Shown here piece by piece: positions 38,991-61,288 of a stretch of DNA of 64,000 nucleotides. Below the pieces are notes generated by a model. That model was not told the origin of the DNA. It worked only from the letters and a program-made list of their open reading frames with translations, and searched no databases. The stretch is from Eleginops maclovinus (lineage: Eukaryota > Chordata > Actinopteri > Perciformes > Eleginopidae): assembly GCF_036324505.1 (NCBI RefSeq), contig NC_086360.1:8910293-8974292 (forward strand). The letters are read 5' to 3'. The translations under genes were made by a program, and so were the position numbers. Within the stretch, counting starts at the first letter, position 1; the number at the start of each line of letters is the position of its first letter.

Positions 38991-41900
38991 TATACTTGAG
39001 TACAGGAGTACAAAAAGGACTAAACATTTGCGCTGTTGAATGCTGCGTTCAACGTCCCTGAATAAAGCAGAAGTGTAAAGTGGCCCAAGGCTCCTTGAAC
39101 CGCCCTCCCCTCTGTGCATCTTTGTTATTTGTGTCATTGAAAGAGCTGCGTTTGATGAGTTCTACATGAAATCGATTTGGCCGTCACGGATGCACATTCC
39201 CTTGATCCTGCCCTGCAATTTATGGCCCAAACATTCCAGGCTATAAGCACCAGGATTTATCGCGGACTGTTTGTATCTGTCAAACAGCACTCCTCACTCC
39301 TTCTGTCACACACACAAACACACTGGTGTTCAAACAAACACACACACACACAAGCATGGAAAATCCTTTTTGAAAAAGTAATTCATAACCAGGCAGCGGC
39401 TGAAGGTATTTAAAAAGGGACAATTCAAAGCACCAGACTGGCAAAAAGCTTGAAATGAATGCAAATACTGAGCTGATTAAGTGACAGTACTTGATGATGA
39501 AGAATTATGTGGACACTAATCCTCCAAAATACTGACTGGATTTGTTTACCATAACACAGGTGAAATAAAGTCATAGGCTGGGATCAGCTCCATTACACTC
39601 CCTGCTGAAATAATGCATGATGGGACTGCTACTCATTTAAACCATTGACTCCATACAGCATCACTCCCGATTCTGGAAGCATCTCACTTTTTGACTTTGT
39701 GACCTTTTCCTCTCATCATGTGTCATACTGTACATGTATGCCTCAGCACTGCTGCCTTGGCGATGAGTAATTCTGTCACCGAAGGCTAAAAGGGGTGACC
39801 ATGCGGTGACTAGCTCTCCTTTCAGTCTTTGTCTCGCTCCTCTCAACATGGGGCTTCTCAGCCCTGTCATACACGGCTACTGTATGCTGGCACGTGGATG
39901 GATAACAAAAACTGACGGATGGTGCAAATAAACACTGCAAACAAGAAGAGAGCACTTTTTTTAAAGACAGTGAGAATGTCATTTTTAGATCCTCTTCTAA
40001 ATGTGGGATGGATGGTTGCAGTAATTCCTCAAGTGAATATTGTATGTGTTAAAGCAAATTAGTTTAATCTATTAATCTAATAATTGTTTTAGCTCCATTC
40101 AATCCTTGGAATTCATTCATTTAGTAAACTAATTACCTTTGGATGACTGTTGGTCTGCCAACGTAAGCCCTTGAATAACAGAGTCATGCAGGAATTATCC
40201 ATATTTGAGTTGCTGAAAAAATTGTAATGACCAAAATGATAAATGAAGCAATATTTTTTTGTACAATAGAAAATTCATTTGTTGAGGCATTTCATTGTGT
40301 GTGGATTTTGTTTTAATTTAGAAGTGCAGGATTGCAAATGTGAAATACTATCAATGGCACTGTTGGTCAAAAAGAAAAAAGGATGATAACAGAGAACTTT
40401 TCTGCGCAGATATATTCATAGACTGTCATCGACCGCCAGGGCCACGGGAGGATCATCATAGTTTATGTACAGTTTCATTGTCCACACCCCATTTACGATG
40501 TTAAATTGAGATAAACTGCTACCATGTCTGCCAGGAGCTGCTCTGTAATCTGCCAGCTGCTTTACACAACACTGCATGGCTTTATGTCGGAGGGCTCGAA
40601 CTCACAACATCAGCTGACATTGTACAGGTGTGCACGAAGAAAAGAGACATGCAGGCAGCCATTAAACAAACCAGTAAAACAGTGCTGCACAGCCACGGCG
40701 TTTGCATTAAAAACCGTGTCAAAATCACACCATGCGATTAACACAGATTGCAATATCAGCTGCCTTCAATTACATTCTGCAAAACATGTTTTCATCTGCA
40801 CTCGGCTTTTTCAAATCAAGTGTTTACTCCAAGCGTGGGAAGAAAAAATACCTGACAGTTTGCTTCAGGAGGCCTTCTGGGTACGTTTGAGTGTGTGCAA
40901 AGATGGATATATCCAAACAACACACACAGCACTCAAATACAACCTTTTCCTTCTAACCCTTATGTCTATAAACACCCCACTGTGACAGAACGAGATCTTA
41001 CCAGATAGATGTAAGAGGCACTGGGGGGGCATTTGTACATTTTCTATGATTGTATCCGTCCCTGAAAGCGCAGAAAGACAAATCCACTTTGTTGTGTTCT
41101 GCCGTCTCAGCTTAAATCAGTGTACTATCACATACTTTGCTTCTTGGGTCTATTTAGCAGTTTTATTTGTGTTTAATTAGACATGTCTGCACCAGTGCAT
41201 GCTTGATTATCCACACAATTTCAACTCTTAACATAATATGTACGCCCGGCCAATAAATAGTGTGGTCATTTTTTTTTACACTTTTTGTGAATTTGTTGCA
41301 CAAATGTAACAATTTCTGCCAGAATAGCTGTTTCGCCATAGTACGTTAACTTCCTGCTGCTGCAGTAGCTTCATATGAACCGTACAGCCAGGAGTGGTGT
41401 TGATTTTCTTATCCTGAACAATTTCTTTAAAATGAAGCTATACTGTATGTGCTTGTGACATGACATTACAGTGTATGTATGGTCTGTAGTATGGACATAA
41501 GTTATTCAAAGTACAACCACACATTGATTATTCTTTATTGAGGGATATTTCGGGGTCAGAGAGACTTTCGGTTTTGCTAGAAGGCCACATGCAGAGACTT
41601 ACATCAAGGCCATTTCCCCGAGGGAAAAATAAAGAGCATATCTGCCCCTTGATTCGGATCAGCTTAGACATTTAATGGGTGTTCCTTGGCCCACGCAACA
41701 CCTTTCCACCATGTTCTTAAAAGAATCAGAAGTTTTACCATAATCCTGTTGACAAACTTTCATAAACACAATAAAACAATGCTTTCAGGCTAAATGTAAG
41801 AGTCTTTTCTTGATTTCACTTTAATTATCTTGTTAACCCCAGAGTATGAACCATTAAAATGGATAATCTGCTCATTTCTAAGGCCATTTAATAATGCTTA

Positions 41901-43880
41901 GTGAAGCATTATTATGTTTTTTAGACACTTTTCAAATGTGTTAAGAAAAACATTTTGATGTTCGGTGTGAAATGTTAAGTGACTTAATTTTGGTTAATTT
42001 ATTTCAAAATCCAAAACTAATGGTCATTTGTGTTGCCATGCTATCCCTACATCTTCCCCGTAGATCGCTGATAAGACCTAAGCCTAATAGAGCAAGAGAA
42101 TAACAAACTGTGGCAAACAAGTCAGGGGATATACAAGGAAGGATCAATACTGCTAACCCTAAAGCAACAACAGGAAAACAACATCAGGGGATCAATGGAT
42201 GATACGGCAACTTTGAAAAGGAGCAAAATAAGAAAACATTTTTATTCTAGATTTATAAAGCACATGATTTCAACCTTAATTGAGAAAAAATACAAATCAT
42301 GTTTTGGCTAATTCAACTATGACCGAAATTAACTGAAGAACTCTTGAAATAAACTTTACTTCCACATATAATGTGAAAAACATTTCGTCAGTATCGTTCC
42401 TCGTTACAGTGGAGTGACCCTCAGTTGCCAAATTGCGCACATTAGCACTTTAAGAGCTCTGTTCTAAGTTACAAGCTTGTAAACACGTCAAGGCTTTCAG
42501 AGCTGATAATGGAGACCGAAGAGAGTCTTGCACGACCTTTCGTCCTCTCAAGAGAAATGTCTGTAATTGACAGTAAAGTGTAGATTATTTTCTCCCTATT
42601 TTCACAGATGATTTAAGAGTTCTCCCGCCACTTGTGAGGTTCAGGGAGGCTAATGAACTTTTCATTATCCCTGTCAGAGCCACCAGGAACAATTGATTAT
42701 CATTATTATAGGAGTGATGATAGTTGAGATAATTAGCAGGGAAAGAGGTGATCTACTGCCACAATTGAAACCCAAACAGGGTGGTCCCAAGGCATTTTCC
42801 TGTAATTTACACAGAGTGTTTATCCAAATTTCAGACTCAAGTCAAGAACAATTTAATCACCGCCGAATGGAAGAAAGAAAGCAATTATACCCGCACAAAG
42901 CGGATCAAACACTTCCCTCACAAGACCAACTCTTAAGGCACTTATGACTTTTCAATGCAAAGGGGACACTTTTATGGAAGTGTTTTTGATATTACACGTT
43001 TTTTACAAAACACAAACATGCAATCAAGCAGTCCCAATCAATTAGGCACATAAGCAACATATCTAACCACTTCACTGAAGTTGCCATCTTTTTTAAATTC
43101 ATATTGAATCAAAGCTTTAATCCAAGGGAAAGTGTGATCCAAGGTATCTGGCTATTGAACTCTTATGTAGCCATGAAACTAATCCAGTTTTGTAGCTGCC
43201 ATTGTGAATAAGTTCTGCGGGCTGTCATGTACCAACAACAAGTCTGCTCATGTCAAGAGTGTTGTTTCTGTTTTTATAGGTTAAAAAAATCACCTCATGA
43301 ATTCCCTCCCCAGCATTGGAGAATTTTCTCCCAAATGTGCCTTATGGTTTATAGATTTCTTTGTCAGATTCCTTCTGCTAGAATACATTGTTAAGATGCA
43401 TGCAAATTGTTTTGGGCATCTCAGATCAGCCCGAAATTGCCCGCCTCTTCTCCCTTACAATGCATGATGGGAAGGCAGCATGATAGAAACGAACATGAAA
43501 GATTTAATGGCTGTTCAGCCCCCGTTAGGAGGTAACAGAGGCTCCAGGCAATATCGCGTCTTCGTTAGTTTGCTCCAAATGTAACATCCAACCAGCATTA
43601 CGCTTTGACAGTACATTAGGTTGAAATGATGTCACGGTGGAACTTTTCTGTTCTCTATTTTAATTTCATGGTTCATGATTTATCTATAAATTAATTATCT
43701 GTAAATTAATTCCATCAACAATTTATTGATGAGCTTTACACATTGCAGGGAAGAACAATGATTGGTACGAGTGCAACTTTAACATGCTTGCACTAGAGTA
43801 TTTCTTTGCTTAATTCCTTAAATACTTTTTACACCAGTATATTATGACAGATATAATTATTGCAATGTTACATAAAAAAC
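38991..43880. other. Presumed intron, no recognised feature
   Basis: Nearly 5 kb, AT-rich. The longest reading is 40524-40985 on the plus strand (153 codons), with no recognisable domain and no splice context, so it is judged random. A short CA-rich patch lies near 39307-39352. Confidence 0.45.
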
Positions 43881-43949
43881 TAGGGCTGTCAAACGATTAA
43901 AAAATGTAATCTAATTAATCACAAGGTTTCTTGAATTAATTTCGATTAA

Positions 43950-45430
<1,481 letters not shown>

Positions 45431-45555
45431 TGAGGAATGACGTGGCGGGGGTTGAATTGTAGGTAAATCAGGGCGGGAATGCATTAAGAAAAAAGATTGC
45501 CGTTAATTCCAGAAATTAATCATCTCGTGTTAACGCGTTAATTTTGACAGCCCTA

Positions 45556-48500
45556 ATATAAACACATAAAATAAGCCTTAAAATAAAATTGTTTAACATA
45601 CAGTATAACCAGCTTTTTATGGTGTTCACACTCCTTGCAAAAAAACAGATAGAACATCTTGTCAAATTTGAGATGGCTATAAGTTGTGAGTAGTTCACCA
45701 AAGAGAGACTTCCACTGTAAAAAAAAAGCTATCCCATCATGGTCCAGTCCAAACTATACTTTACATACTAATATGTCAGGCAAAATGACGTACTCTCCTG
45801 ATAGTTAAAGTACATTTTGTTTTTAATTGAACAATATGTGGGACTCTTATGATAAAGTATTTTTACACAATAGTATTGGTACCTGAACTAATAATTTGAA
45901 TACTTCTTACTCCTTCATGAGTTAATTGAATGCTATTTGTTGTAACCAAAGTAGATTACCTAATTCTACATTGGATATATAGATTATAATATGGCTTTGT
46001 GATTACGTTTGGAGAACAACTGTTCCTGATTATTTCAATCAGTATGACTACGTAGTCTTTGAATATAAAATAGGCTGAACATCGCCGCACTATCAGCCAA
46101 TCAGCAACAGCAGGCCCTTTACCCTTCAAGCAGGCGGGTGCGCGAGTGACTTTGATGACAAGTGAGGTTGGTTTATTCAATTATTGTGTCCTGATGATAA
46201 AATGGGAGCAACATAATGGCTTGATTAATTTCCTTATCACGGTGAGCACAAAGAGTAATTACAACCAAATCCACCGCTTGGTGAACCACACATCAATCAA
46301 ATTAAAGCAGTCTCCACTCAGCAGCAATCACTTCCACAGAGAACAAATGAGTCGATTGGCTCAGACCTCCGCCTCCAGCCAGGGAAGTGTTTACCTAAGA
46401 ACTGTAACTCTAAGCAAAGGTCACTCAGGGTGATTAGAAAAGTATGAACACGTCCGAAATCTCACCAGAAAATGGGCAGGCAATATTAAAATACCAGAAT
46501 GAGCGTGGCTGAGCGGTATTGAGTTTATTTGCCTTAAGCAGTCATTTAAGCTCAAGACAATCCTGACGACCGGACTCTTCTGACCAGCAGGAAAACTGTG
46601 TAACTGAGATGCAGCAATCAAATGCCAACGCATAATAACGCAGGAGCAACTCCATGAACTCTTCCCACACCGGGATGTGATCGCAATGCTAATTTCCTAT
46701 TAAACTATTACATGAAGCTGAATTGATAGGGTCGAGTTGGCTTTGCTCTAATAGCTAGTCCAGGGGCTTACAGACTTCTCTTAGCTGTGATTGTCAGGTA
46801 GAATTGGTTACCACTGAGACTGAGACTCAGCGCTCAGTCCTATCATGGTTGCTCATTAAGGCACTCACAACATGTTGAAATGTCAAGATACTAAATAAAT
46901 TGTCCCTCTGTTGCAAAACATACCAGGGGATCTTAGCAAGAAAAATAAACCTCCTTTGGATCTTGTTTTTGCTTGTTTAAATAGATAGCCTGAAGGTCTC
47001 TTTACAGATAATCAGATATTCAGCTAGTGAATTACAATATTGCGCAATAAAGAACAGGTCTATTGTTTAAGAAATAAAAAATAAAAGCCGATTTGACGTT
47101 GAATAAAGCAATTGTTAGAATAACTGTCAGAAAAATCAAACCCCATCTTTACCCCAATATTTACCACTTAAGTCAGAACATTGCATCTCAATTACGTTAG
47201 AGGAAATAGATGTTCCTCAACAGAGTTATGTACATGATAAGTGTATCATCATTGAGCGGATTAACACTCATGAATTATTTTTTGGCCAGTAAGTCATAGC
47301 CTAAAGGCTTCATTTGACTTGAGTAACCCTGCCATTCGTTTTGGCAGTGCTTCCTATTTGCCTACTCTCTGTTGAGCTATAATCAAATCATAGTCATAGT
47401 GTTCAGATTCACAAGAGCTGTTAGCACTAGGGTTCATTATAAGAGCAGCATCATTCTGTGAGGAGGGGAGACCCTGTAGAGGAATGTCAACATTTGAATA
47501 ACGTCTCTATCTGATATGCTGCTGCTCCACAAAGTGTGTAATTTGAGTAGAAAACTGTCTTATTGGATGGTGACATGTCAAATATGGTCATATGCATGTG
47601 TCTGTGCTGTCTGCATGGTAATTTCTCTTCCCAGAGTGAGCTGATGTCAGAGTAAGGGCAGCAGCACTTTCCCTGTGAATTGCATGCTGAAGACCGGGGC
47701 TCTGACAAAGATGGCCCCATTTTCCATAGCTGCTGCTTTACATTTCATTTCTGCTACAAGACCCTTTGGCCTGAGAAGCTAAATGTGAGGCGAAGGGTGG
47801 AGCCAAGGCCAACGGACCAATCAGCTGCAGTTCCAATAAATAAAGAGATTATCACATGAGCATAAAGACTGCACCCCTATCAAACAGCAACATGAACAAC
47901 AAAGCTTATCTAACACTTGATTAGCCCAACACCTCATGTGAATGCCAACACTGTGGTGCTGCCATCATCATCACACTGCCATCATCATCACTGTCACCAT
48001 CATTGACGTGATGCCCTTTGTGGTCTAAACCAACGGAGCAATTTCAGAAGCATTTAGAAGAGGAATAACCCCAGCGTCAGATTGTCCTCTTGGTCCAGAT
48101 TGTTTATCTAAACTGGTAGTGTTTGTCCTCTTTCACGCATCATAAACCTTACGTGTGCATCAATTACTTGCTTCCAAATCGAGTTAGAAGTGATTAGAGG
48201 GTTCTTTGTGTGGAGGCGTAGGGAGGGAAGTGGGCATGGTTGGGTTTAATTAGCAGCTTGTGGGGTGCACTTCCTCGTTGCACTTCTTCCTGTATGAAGG
48301 AGATTACTGAAGAGCCTTCTGTAGATGCTAATGTAGCTAATGTATGTGGAGTGCAGCGAGCAATAACCATTGTGCACACCCCATGTTTAATTAGCACGAC
48401 TTTGACATCGCGCCAGGAGGAAGCTGCTGAGGAAAAAGCCCAGAGAGGAGGTTACCAAAGATGGAGAAAAAGAAAGAGTTGAGGCTTACAAGAAAGTTGG

Positions 48501-50607
48501 ATCAGTTTGAAATGGGCTAAAAATGCTGTGAAAGGGTTATTTTTTTCAAATGAAGTCTAATTTGCTCACTCAAAGAGCAGCTGACAGATGGATGCAGGAT
48601 TGGAAAATTTGACTTGCTCAATTTTGAGAGTTTTTGGGCTTGTGTGAAGATTTTCCTTTATTTTTTGAGTGAGACAAAACAAACATTACCAACTTTTGCA
48701 GCACACCTCTCCCAATTAATAGAGAGAAGAAACAGAAAATAAAGGTGCCGTCTGGCTGAACTTAATCAGCCAATTAAAGAAGTGATATTTATCCACAACC
48801 GCAAGGAGAACCATACATAACATTTTCCCATGACACTAAAGCTAATTTGTAATATGCTTTGACAGACAAGCAACCACCACTCTGTGCAATAAGGACCGCC
48901 TTTTCCTACTTCTGCTTCCAATTACCCACCATCAAGCTTTCCTGTTGTTGCTCTATGGGAACAATTCCTGACATTAAATTAGGGGTTTCTCCACACACCT
49001 GTCTCGATGTACAGACCTCGATGGGGGAACACATTAGGACCCTATATGTATATACCCTCAATGAGCTTCTGGACTTCCACACTAATTTGTGTCAGTAAAC
49101 ATATCAGGTTTGCAGTCGGCTATGACAGGCGGAATGAAACTCAATGGGCCAATATTCACCTCCGTGCAGGAGAGAGTGAAAGAACTAGTGACAACATCGA
49201 GATATGTGCTGGTAATTAGAGAACAGCTTCGGGAAGGAACATGTTACCTTACTTTCCTATCTCCCTTTCTTTTTTTTAACTCCCTATTGACGCCCTCTTC
49301 TACGCAAAATAGTCATGTGAATTATTCAAAAAGGCCCACCATTGAGCATGTTTCACAGTATCTGTTCACCCATTAAATAATCAATGTCAGAAGAAGAAGA
49401 AATTGACACAAATTAAGAATTAAGGAGTTGCTTTCCACCTTTTCTGCTCATTGATGTGCCCTAAGAGCAATGTATAATCTGTCAGGGAGGGGGGTAAGGC
49501 TTGAAATAATGTCACAAGTAAGTATCTGGATTCCTGGATAACAATGTGTTTTCACACTTCTCTTTCATGTCGCGTCCACACTTGCGAATATGAATTTCAA
49601 ATAGGCATGTTTATAATAAATAACGTCTGGGCCAGATAATGGATAAAAGTGAGGTTGATGATTGGATTCATGGAAATCAATTTATTCTAAATTATACCTT
49701 AAATTGAGCTGCCTGCCTAGGATAGAGAAATAGAAACACACTTTTTTAAACTAAAAAAGAACTTTTTTTTTTAAAGGAAAAAAGAACCACAAATCCAAAG
49801 TTAAAAAACATTATACAGCACCATCACTGAAGCTGCACAACACAAAATAGTTAAAATTCTTGGCTGAGCTTTTTACAGCCCACACGCTATTATCATGCGG
49901 CTTATAGATTGGAAATGTGATCAGGTAAACTATCCCCATGATCATTTGTGCTCTCATCGCTGCCACCTACCAGGTGTGCCGCACAGGCAGGTGGAGCTGC
50001 AGCATCCACCCAATCCAGCAGATCTACCACCATTTTGATGCTAATAATGTACCTGAGTGGATGATATAATATGCAATCTCCAGCCAAGTAACTCCCGACT
50101 GTGTTTGTATGTTTGTATCAGACCTCAGGCTTGTTGGTCTTCATTTCTGTGCTGCTTTAACCTTCTGTCTCTGTCTGTTTGAGTCTAATCCAAGAAGCTA
50201 AGTCTTGGTTTGCGAGTAGAGCTCCACAGTCCCATGACATTGGCTGTCTGTGGTGTATCAGAGTCAGGACCTCCTCCCACATCTGCTGCTTCACCCTTTG
50301 GGCTGTTACAGGCAACGGGTGTCATATCCTCAGTGTAATCTCTTTCTCCATTTCTCCTCTTTATTCACCTGACTGCATTTTCTGTCTCTCAATATTGTCT
50401 CTATACGTGTTGTACATCTTCAGTCATATCCCACTCCACTGTCCTTTGAGAAACACTTCAAAAGGTTGTCTGTTGCAGTAATTTCACAGTACTCTTTGCA
50501 TCATCTCTATGACTTCCTAACACACACCGTTTTTTCCATTTCTCCATTTCAGGGGCAGAAAAGGGAAGTAAATGCGGGAGATCAATAACACTGCATAACT
50601 TCAACCA
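45556..50607. other. Presumed intron, no recognised feature
   Basis: About 5 kb of AT-rich sequence. Short ATC-rich patches occur near 47965-48003. No exon, RNA gene or repeat family was recognised on either strand. Confidence 0.4.
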
Positions 50608-50745
50608 GTGGCGCCTCCACTGGTTGCAAAAATAGGTCAGATTGTTTAGAAATCCTGGGTAAACATTTTCCGAATGACTTGATGGTTTCAAACTAGTCTT
50701 CTCAATACAGCATGATGTACTTTTAGCAAATTATGGTATCAATGA
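50608..50745. repeat. Dispersed repeat, copy 1 (truncated)
   Basis: CTCCACTGGTTGCAAAAA, then TAGGTCAGATTGT, TAGAAATC and TCAATACAGCATGATG match the same blocks in order at 60892-61035. It is a shorter, diverged copy of that element. Confidence 0.55.
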
Positions 50746-52949
50746 GAGTGAAATACACGCTAAAGCGCGAAATGTATTGACAAGTAGGTATATGTTATTT
50801 CTGGTGTCGGTGTTGTAACTGTTTTGTTTTGTTCTTGTTTTGTTCAACTGTAAGTAATCAGTTTGTTAAGTTAACTGTCACAATTTCTGTTGCCTTCAAT
50901 TTCAATTCAATTTGGTTGCACTTTTCTCCACCCTCTGATATCATTGAGAATTCCAATACAACATGATAGAGAAGGTAAAAATACAAAACTCGAGGCTTCA
51001 AAACCGTAGTTCATTAACAAATGTCTCTGACCGTGTATTCCTTTTCCTACATTAACATATATTGACTAAACAGCTTTTTAAGGGAATGATTAACTGCTGA
51101 CAGAACATTAATTAGAATAAGTAATACCATGTAGTAGCAGCACGCTGCCCACTATATATCACTGTACATGTATGAATATGTGCCTAGGAGAAGTTGAATG
51201 CTTCAGTTACAAGCCTGACATATTACCGTTGGCTCTTAAGAATACATTACATTAGCTATGCAACCTGGCATGCACATCTAAAATAATTATCTTAGAAATG
51301 GAGCAGGGTATGCAGAATATGACGACTACAGAGAGCAATCAAGACCCCCACTGTCTTCCCTTTCCTCCGCCCACCTCTCCCCCCTCCATGCTAATCAGTG
51401 TGGGCACTGCTGGCTGTTAGCGAGACTTGATCTGATTTTGAGACAGAAACACCATTAGCATTAAAGATAGGCAGAGCATTCTCCAACATTTACTTGTGTC
51501 AGAGGTGGCATGGTAGTCCAGTTTGTTTTTTATGCAACATAGGGTCAATGATGCACTAAATCTCGAGGATAAATCCATCCCCATTAGCTGACACTGACCT
51601 TCCACTCACTTGAATAGTGATATTCATAATACCATTGTTTTTATAATTTTCTTTAGCTGATTTGAGCTGAATATCTTTGGGTTTTGACTGATGTAGGGAC
51701 ATACTGTATACACTACAAAGTAAAACTTCTAGAAGAATGCAATTAACATATGTAACCATTTACTTTCAGAATTTATAAACCAGACAATTTGTGTATTTAG
51801 ATGATGACTTAATCAAAGATCAGTTGATGGTAAAATAATTATTGTTTGCAGCTCCGCGGGCTCACTCACCAGTGTCCTGCATTTTCAATCAGAGGTTTGG
51901 GTTTGATTTTCCTCCTTAAAGTCACACCAGCAGAGGTACCAGATGGATTTTTTTTACTACCTATCTTGCTTCTCAATTAACAGGGTTTTGTGTCGCACCC
52001 CCTCATCATGATTTAGATTGGCGAGACTGGGATTGCATTACAAGCATGTTTATGCAGGTCTACCAGCACATTTTATATCAATTTTCTACACAGTATGCAT
52101 TCTCTTCGCTCCCAGAACTGATAGCCACAGAGCAAGAACAGAATATGTGCTTATTGTGTGATAAACTGGCCAAACATTGAGCCATTTCATGTAAATATTC
52201 TGATTCTTGAATTATAACTACGCTCTAAACTCAAACATCCTATAAATATGTTTTTTCACCGTGACATTTTCTGTCGGTATTCAACAATGTATCTCTTTGA
52301 GCAGATTAGTTTGGCACAGCCATGCTATTGCATCATTTTAAATTAAAACCCAGTCTTCGAAAAACACATGTCAGGCCAATAAATCATGTACGCCTTATTG
52401 TTCATAAAAAGGAAGACTTTCACATAACCATTAACGCAAACTATGAGACACAGCCATTTAGCCCATGCTAAAACAATACTGTTCCACATCACAGAGCTAC
52501 TTCCACCCTGGAGGATTTCCAACCCTTCCTGGTGGTGGCTGGAGGTCACCTCGGTGCATGTTGGTACACATAATTATCATTTCCCTACGGAAGAACAGGT
52601 GATCAATGAGAGAGTGACCTTCCCCTCCGTACGCACCTTCTTCAAAGTCGGATAATAAATTGGTTCAACTCACCTCCCCATACCATCCATGTTATTTAGA
52701 GGGCTATCCGAAGGAGTCCATTACGTTTTTATGGAAAGGAGGTTCATTCAATTTGCTGGCGACCCAGTAAGAAGTTCTGTATGGATGCACGGCGAGGTGC
52801 TCAAGGGCAAGTGAATTATTCCATTATCTTTAATGTGTGGGATGGCCAACGCCGCCAAGGTCCTGAGGGGATTTATTTAGCAATGTAACCTCTGATCCTC
52901 AGGAGGAAACAATTTTAGTAAATAAAAAGCTGCTGTATTAAATAATATT
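50746..52949. other. Presumed intron, no recognised feature
   Basis: AT-rich. Readings at 51417-51759 and 52343-52655 lack features. Nothing was identified. Confidence 0.4.
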
Positions 52950-52963
52950 AAGAATGCATTCCT

Positions 52964-53135
52964 TAGCCGCGGCTGTGGCGCAACTGGCTGGGGCACCTGC
53001 ACCGTATGCCAGCGACCAGGGTTCGATTCCCGACCCGTGGTCCTTTCCGGATCCCACCCTGACTCTCTCTCCCACTTTCCTGTCACTCTCCACTGTCCTA
53101 TCTGGCAAAAAGCCCCCAAAAAGTATTTTTAAAAA
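52964..53135 (+). mobile_element. tRNA-derived SINE
   Basis: GCGGCTGTGGCGCAACTGGC gives an A-box-like start and GGTTCGATTCC is a good B box about 40 nt on. A tRNA-unrelated body and an A/T-rich tail (GTATTTTTAAAAA) follow. The insertion is flanked by a perfect 14-bp duplication AAGAATGCATTCCT (52950-52963 and 53136-53149), proving retroposition. It is not a working tRNA gene. Confidence 0.92.
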
Positions 53136-53149
53136 AAGAATGCATTCCT

Positions 53150-60108
<6,959 letters not shown>

Positions 60109-60845
60109 CCTATTATTTAGGATATATATGTATATAACCTAAATAAGATGCTTCTGGGAGTTCTCTGACTCTGGAGTTAAATTTGCTGCCAGTGGAAAAC
60201 GGCTCCAGCCTATTATGTAGGATTTTTCAGATTCTCCAATATACCGAACTCTGCGGTGTGTATGAATATTTAATAGGGGCTTTGCCTTGGTGCAATGCTA
60301 GTCTTAGAGGAATTTCTGCCTACTGTCATTATGAATGATTGTGCTTCCTTGTGGCAAATTCCAGTTGGATGTGGCAATAACTATCAGTCTATCCCCCAAA
60401 GCACCGCTGATCTTATTACGATTATGATTATTTCAGCTGCTGTATATTCAAAACCTGTCACATTATATATTGTATGCAAGTTCTTACAAATTGTGGAGTC
60501 CACAACACAGGAGTTCATGTATATTGTAAGTTGTCCGTCATAAGTTGGAAATGCCTTAACAGTTACAGTACAGCACAAACTCCAAGTGAAAGGAGCAAAC
60601 ACAATAAGAAATGAAACTATTGGTTTCTCATTGTCATATAAATAGATCAGATAACGGTTTGTACTTTTTCAACAATTGTATTCAATAGAAAGGCTGCATT
60701 CAGTGGTCTTGTTGCGGAAGCAAACTAAAATGTCCACATATGTTGAGTCCAGCTCAATGTTGGTGAACTTTGAAAGGCAAATTATTATCTGTTACATTTT
60801 CTTTTGGAATATAATTTAGGAGTATCAAACAAACAACAACAGCCA

Positions 60846-61288
60846 AAGCGGAAGTGCCTTAAACTATTAAATGGCCTGCAGGAGTCGACTCCACTGGTTT
60901 CAAAAAGAAGTCAGGTTGTGTAGAAGTCTATGAAAATGTTTTACCTTTTTATCACTTGATTTATTATGTAAACAATGGAAATATGAGTTAATGGCGTCAA
61001 TCACTTAATTTGAGTCCTCTTTAATACAGCGTGATGATCAAGCAGCGAAAGCTTAAGGGCTTGGCTCCCTTGCTTTTTGCAAGTCGCTTCCACAGAGTTA
61101 TCATATCGCAGATATGTTGGTAGCCCGAAAATATATTTCTTATCATTTGGTTGTAAATATCCCCATCCTCTAGTGTCACTGTTGTTCCCAAAAAACAAAG
61201 ATTGCGACTACCAAATGCTTTAGGCGTAAAACTGTAGTCCTAAAATCAACGTCACGGTTACTACATCCACTTCTTATATACAGTCTAT
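60846..61288. repeat. Dispersed repeat, copy 2
   Basis: Starts AAGCGGAAGTGCCTT and ends TTATATACAGTCTATGG, both frequent in a fish non-autonomous repeat. Within it CTCCACTGGTTTCAAAAAGA, GTAGAAGTCTATGA and TTAATACAGCGTGATGAT align with 50608-50745. No ORF of note and no family name assigned. Confidence 0.55.

Noticed and set aside
40524..40985. 153-codon reading on the plus strand
   Set aside because: No recognisable domain, no splice or promoter context, and composition like the surrounding intron.
52964..53045. A functional tRNA gene
   Set aside because: It has A- and B-box motifs but is followed by a SINE body and tail and flanked by a target duplication.
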